Part shown: piece after piece, positions 59,449 through 64,000 of the stretch | Numbering within the stretch: position 1 is the stretch's first letter | Layout: each line of letters starts with the position of its first letter | DNA from: Pectinophora gossypiella | Lineage: Eukaryota > Arthropoda > Insecta > Lepidoptera > Gelechiidae | Assembly (NCBI RefSeq): GCF_024362695.1 | Contig: NC_065407.1 | Span: forward strand, 15,190,001-15,254,000 | DNA: 64,000 nt | Direction: 5' to 3' | Position numbers and translations under genes: made by a program | Notes under the pieces: model-generated | What the model saw: only the letters and a program-made list of their open reading frames with translations | The model's database searches: none | What the model was told of the DNA's origin: nothing

Positions 59449-60225
59449 TGATGGAGCTAATTCCCAGCCAGACTTTAGATAATTTAATTTTAAGTTATAT
59501 CTGTCATCTTCCTTATCCGCCAAGAATGAAAGGGTGAATGAGTGAATGAAACATTAATCCGGACGAATCAAAAGGCATTAAAATTTGACATGGGCTGTCA
59601 AATTAATCCCAACAAAAACATTTTCACGTAAAATGTGCCAAGACAAGATCATTTCGATCGCAATGTCAAACAGTAATCAAATCTTATGTAGAGCTAAGCT
59701 TCTAACTCTACGCGGGCTAACAATACAAACCCTAAGTTTACAAACTACACATTAGGCAAAATATGTGGCTTGTCCGTTGATGTTTGACTTTTTAGAGTTA
59801 TGTAGGGATCAATAAAATCACTAACACATTGGTGTGGATTCCTGTCAACACCATCTAATTTTATTTTAAGTTATACCTGTCATCGAAAAGGAAAGGGACG
59901 GGTGATTGTCAGCAAGTTAATTTTAAATCGAATGAATAATCCGTGCGAATAAAATAGACATCTCGCTGGTATGCAATCCGTTTGACGTGCGGTCTACTTA
60001 ATTCTGTCGGGCCGATGTAAAATTTTTAGACGGTTTTTAGATTTCTGCTTAAAATTGACGTGTGTTCCATAAATTTTATGCCTATCGATTACCCGTCCCT
60101 TTCTTTATTAATGGATAAGAAAATGACAGGTATAACTTAAAATAATTTTTTTTTTTTTTTTTTTTCATTATTCATTAACAATATAAATTGTAATTAGATG
60201 GCGTCTGCAGAAATTAGCTCCATTA
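59449..60225. mobile_element. Family G MITEs, one half plus one full copy
   Basis: The left half at 59,449-59,600 has TAATTTAATTTTAAGTTATA TCTGTCATC. The fuller copy at 59,830-60,225 has TCTAATTTTATTTTAAGTTA TACCTGTCAT and an inverted right arm broken by a T22-type run at about 60,148. Shared interior: CGAAAAGGAAAGGGACGGGT, ATGCAATCCGTTTGACGTGC. Confidence 0.75.
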
Positions 60226-60798
60226 TCTAGTCTATACACTCACTTCTCGCCAGCTATGTTAAGTCTCATGTAAATCAATACAATTTATCGTGCAAATGTA
60301 TATCCGTTAGTATTTCTGTAAAGTCAGACTTACGTGGATACACTTAAATAACGTTTTATAAATGTTCTCAACCCAGCATTCGAGTTAAGTAGTCTGTAAT
60401 AATTTATCGCCATTAGCCTTTGCAGGGCTCCTCATTGACCAGGATCTCATTAATCTGTCGGAACCTAGTTCCGTGCAAACGTGGGCATCGTATTTGTGCA
60501 CTTCAGTGTATTTGAGCACTTTGATGACTCAATTGTCATGGGACGTACACCAATTAGCGAGCGGTTGACTCAGCCAGTCTGATTAATTCACCTGCCCAAG
60601 CAGTTTGCTAAGTCAGGGTAATTATTTACTTGTGTGGTCGGGTGGATGGTCCAATGGGTTTACGTATGTTTGAGGTAGCTGATGAGGACCTGGTGGGGCT
60701 TGTCGATTGTCAAATCAAATCAAATATTCTTTATTTCACACACATACACTAAACATTTTAAAACACAGGAAAGACTAGAGCGATTGCCAGAGGGGGGG
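60226..60798. other. Intergenic DNA, mostly unassigned
   Basis: Positions 60,712-60,745 (CAAATCAAATCAAATATTCT TTATTTCAC) look like a LINE 3' tail on the minus strand. No gene is seen. Confidence 0.4.
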
Positions 60799-61096
60799 GG
60801 ATGGATTACCAATCCTATTAACCCTAGTGTCAGGGTTATTATGAAGCCGCCAAAGGCCCCTGACATGACTCATGTAACGACTACTTACTCACATCAGTAA
60901 GTAGTAACCGGGACCAACGGCTTAACGTGCTTTCCGAAGCACGGGTCATCCTACTTTCGGACAATCAGGTGAGCAGCCTGTAATGTCCTAACCAACTAGG
61001 GACCATTAAGTAATTTTTGTGATATGTCCCCACCGGGAACTCAGGGCCTCCGGATCGTGAGCCCAACGCTCAACCAATGGACCTCGGAGGTCGTTT
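60799..61096 (-). repeat. SINE family I, near full length
   Basis: Tail, central block (CCGGGACCAACGGCTTAACG) and tRNA head (61,025-61,096) with a shortened T-arm (CACCGGGAACTCAGGGCC). Both ends visible. Confidence 0.87.
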
Positions 61097-61556
61097 GATT
61101 TGTAGTATTGGTGTTGTCCTGCTTATCGTGCCGTTAAACGGCGACCTTAGTCATGTCTGTAATGCGCTCTTATGTGGCTAGCGAAACCGAACTTCGCTTT
61201 AAACACACGATCACTTAATCACGTATAATAAACATTTCTATTCTATTCTTCTATTCTATTCACTTCGAGCGCAGTAGAGCTGTCCGACATTGATGTTATA
61301 TTAAGGTGCGGGATGGTTGTCCGTGCAACAGGATAGATATTTACTAAATTCCAAATTAACAGGACAATGCAACATAATTAACTGAATAACCACACTCTTG
61401 TCGGTGTAGCATTCTCCATTCTTGTCTATGCAAAGGCAGGTCTTTGACTTCTTTAGAACAGTTAGGTTACTTAACAATCGACTTCCATAATTTATTTACG
61501 TCATCCGTCTGAATTCAAGATCAGTTAAATTGTAGAAGTATTTCTAAATTAGTTTA
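61097..61556. other. Intergenic DNA, nothing recognised
   Basis: Positions 61,225-61,262 (TTCTATTCTATTCTTCTATT C) are a simple repeat. Positions 61,392-61,425 are a scrap of family R. Confidence 0.45.
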
Positions 61557-61725
61557 CAGCATGTTAGTGACTTCATACTGAATACTGAGGGGGATGATTC
61601 AACTCATGATTCTGAATTAATATCAAGTGGAATTTTCCGTTCTCAAAATTATAGAATTTAAAATATTAGGATTATCGAGGCCTCAAATTTTTCATTACGG
61701 TGTCATTAACATCCTGTATATTGAA
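61557..61725. mobile_element. Foldback MITE (family F)
   Basis: GTTAGTGACTTCATACTGAA TACTGAGGGGGATGATTCAA ... AATATCAAGTGGAATTTTCC ... TCATTACGGTGTCATTAACA TCCTGTATA. Right arm shortened. Confidence 0.68.
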
Positions 61726-61745
61726 TAACTTATTTTATGTAACTA

Positions 61746-62113
61746 TTGGCCCCGATTCCTGCAGACACCGCCTAATTTTATTTTAAGTTATATCCGTCAT
61801 TTTCATATCCGTGGAAAAGGAAAGGGACGGCTCTAAATTTTAGGAAGAATGAGTAAATGAATGAATAACCCGGGCGAATCAAAAGGTACGTCGCTGGTAT
61901 GCAATCCGTTTGACGTGCTGTCTACTTAACTGTGTTGGGTTATTGACGGATGTAAAATTTTTAGACGGTTGGTTTAGATTTGTGCTTAAAATTGACGTGT
62001 GTTCCATAAATTTTATGCTTGTCGATTACCCGTCCCTTTCCTTTTCGGCGGATAAGAAAATGACAGATATAACTTAAAATAAAATTAGATGGTATTTATA
62101 GGAATTAGCACCA
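61746..62113. mobile_element. Foldback MITE (family G), full length
   Basis: The left end is TGGCCCCGATTCCTGCAGAC ACCGCC and the right end is AGATGGTATTTATAGGAATT AGCACCA. 368 bp with arms of about 65 bp. The longest clean member in the window. Confidence 0.87.
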
Positions 62114-64000
62114 TTTTTTATTTATAATTTGTCTTAATTATTCTGTGACGTAAAAAAATCCTTATAAATTACGTAATAATATTATATTGTTCTTTAGCCA
62201 TTTTTATTTTTCATCTAACATCAAGGTGTAAAGCAATATTGTATTTCATATTTTAGGCACCTACTCTTATCGACACCCGACAACAACATAGGGATGTTTT
62301 ATCAGAAACGGGAAAATATAAAAAGTGTAAGCTTCCCACAAACAGAAAACGTGGCCAATCGAACAGACAGTTATCCACAAACTATTTCCGAGATAAAAAA
62401 AAATAACTTTCCCTTATCCGTTATAACGCGTGTAACAATTGGGCTGTCAAAGGAATGAGGGGCGTAGGTTTGATTCCGGAAAATCAATGGGTCCATTAGT
62501 GGAGATCTTCTGCCATTTCCTTTGGGGCCGGTCAGGAGGTTAATGTGGGCCCGCCCTTAGAAGATTGACCCTCGTAACATGGAGGTTACGATGACAGAAC
62601 GGAGTTTCAAATGTCGAGTTTGACCTTTGTGCTTTGTGTTTGGTAATGTAACTTGACCGGCCAAGTAGCTAATGCACTTTGTGGCAAGTCTACCTAATTT
62701 AACTAATAAGATATTTGTGTAGATGACGAAAACTAATCATACAAAACAAGATTCACAATCATAATATGATTTATTGTGTTCCACATGATAGAAGGACGGT
62801 AACATAAGCTGTGTAACATATACGGACCCGAATTGGACACAGAAATTTTAAAAGAGAGTGACAGTTATGAATTTTTTAGGCATAAACATAATAAATTAGA
62901 AAACATTTAAAAAGTCAACTTTAGGCGTCATTAAAGAACTCCTGCGGAGTATAAAAACTTTTCTCGAATAGGTACTGTTTTAAGCTTTTTTTGAAATTGT
63001 TTAAATTGGGTCTTGGGAGTCTTTCGAGATTTTATTATATATTTTTGCAGACATAGTCAATGCCTGATAGAACAATTTTCAATTTAGTGAAAGGTTGGTC
63101 TAGTGTGAGGTAGACGATGCGGCGGTGGCTGCATTGTTCTAAAACATTTTTAAAAAATTGCATTGAAACACATTTGACCATTTTTTTCCTCCTCGTAATA
63201 TGCTATCAGTCACTTAGACCATTGTCAGATCTGGACTCTATAAAGAGCACTTTGAAACAGTTCATCTAAAAATCAAGTGTGTATTACGAGAGGAAAAAAT
63301 ACAAGTGTGAAAACTAAATTGAAATTCATTGAAAAAAATACAAGGTCGAAGTTGGAAAGAAAAAGCAGCTTTTTGGTAAGGAAAATCTAAACTGATGAAA
63401 ATAATGTTAACAAGTTTTAAAACGTTTGCGCAATATTGCCAGCCATCCCAGAGGCCATCAATTCTGTAAATTACTAAGAAAGCGGACAAGAAAAACCCAA
63501 CAATTATAATTAAAAAACAAGGTCCAGAGTTAACACCGTCCTGAAGTTGGTAGAAATATAATTAACGAAAGGATTCCGTTCGCAAATTGCGGTAGATCCC
63601 TATTTATACCGGACTTGGGAATAAATTCGCTCAGCGAATTTTAATTTCGTAATGCAAAGGCAAACCATTATAATTCTAACCGAGACAATCGTAGGATCTC
63701 ATTTCAAGTGTGTTCGCGTTTCAACCATCCTGTCACTATGTGAGAGCATCCCTAGTTTGGTCAGGGCATTGCAGGCTAATGAAAGAAAATTTTTAAGCTC
63801 TATCACCACACGCTAAAAAAATGGAAAATGCTGCACCGACAAGAGCGTGGCTCTTAAATTGATGATGATGATGATCACCACACGCTAAGGCGATGCACTT
63901 GATATCGACTGCGTAAATGCCCGTTCGAATAATGGTGCGGATTCCAGCTGCGTACACTGCCTAATTTCACATTACCTTAAATCTATCCTTTTCCTATCCA
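62114..64000. other. Intergenic DNA with repeat scraps
   Basis: Positions 62,645-62,697 are a minus scrap of family D (GACCGGCCAAGTAGCTAATG). Positions 63,745-63,780 are a SINE body scrap (CCCTAGTTTGGTCAGGGCAT TGCAGGCT). Positions 63,817-63,862 are a LINE end (GGAAAATGCTGCACCGACAA GAGCGTGGCTCTTAAATTGA then (TGA)n). Nothing in 62,698-63,740 reads as a gene. Confidence 0.5.

Overview
The window is eukaryotic and looks like a moth (Lepidoptera) chromosome. It has GT-AG introns, AT-rich non-coding DNA and no bacterial gene organisation. It is crowded with repeats typical of lepidopteran genomes: tRNA-headed and 5S-like SINEs, RTE- and Jockey/CR1-type LINE ends, a Lep1-like Helitron, a mariner and many foldback MITEs. 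The SINEs share one central block (GTGCTTCGGAAGGCACG, then TTAAGCCGTTGGTCCCGG) behind different heads and tails. As I recall it, that architecture was described for the HaSE SINEs of Helicoverpa armigera, so a noctuid or close relative is my best guess; this is recall, not a search.

Layout. Positions 1-11.3 kb hold the last five coding exons (+ strand) of a host gene for an immunoglobulin-superfamily surface protein ending in a short hydrophobic tail, probably GPI-anchored. Its introns carry MITEs, SINEs and LINE scraps. Positions 11.4-17.2 kb are intergenic and hold foldback elements, a 5S-like SINE, a Helitron and LINE 3' ends. Positions 17,308-26,199 are one complete env-bearing Ty3/gypsy element (errantivirus type, minus strand): two 249-bp LTRs identical by eye, a GTAC target duplication, a tRNA primer site, gag, pol and a retroviral-type envelope. 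Positions 26.2-46.5 kb are a mosaic of nested SINEs, LINE ends and MITEs. Positions 46.5-48.5 kb hold a 5'-truncated LINE with a long reverse-transcriptase ORF. Positions 49.2-50.1 kb hold an RTE end nested in another LINE. Positions 51.5-53.2 kb hold a foldback MITE with an apparently intact mariner (1295 bp) lodged at its very end. Positions 53.7-64 kb are more nested SINEs, a decayed LINE with a mutated catalytic box, microsatellites and MITEs.

How it works together. The only host gene I can support is the Ig gene; everything from about 11.3 kb to the end looks like mobile DNA and its debris. The errantivirus-like element has the full retroviral toolkit: Gag, a -1 frameshift signal (TTTAAAC directly before the gag stop), protease, RT/RNase H, integrase, and an Env with a furin-type site and fusion peptide that seems to need splicing for its start. 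Its pol has one in-frame TGA near the start of RT and an expanded 22/23-residue tandem repeat ahead of the protease. Target-site duplications at many insertions allow the order of nested events to be read.
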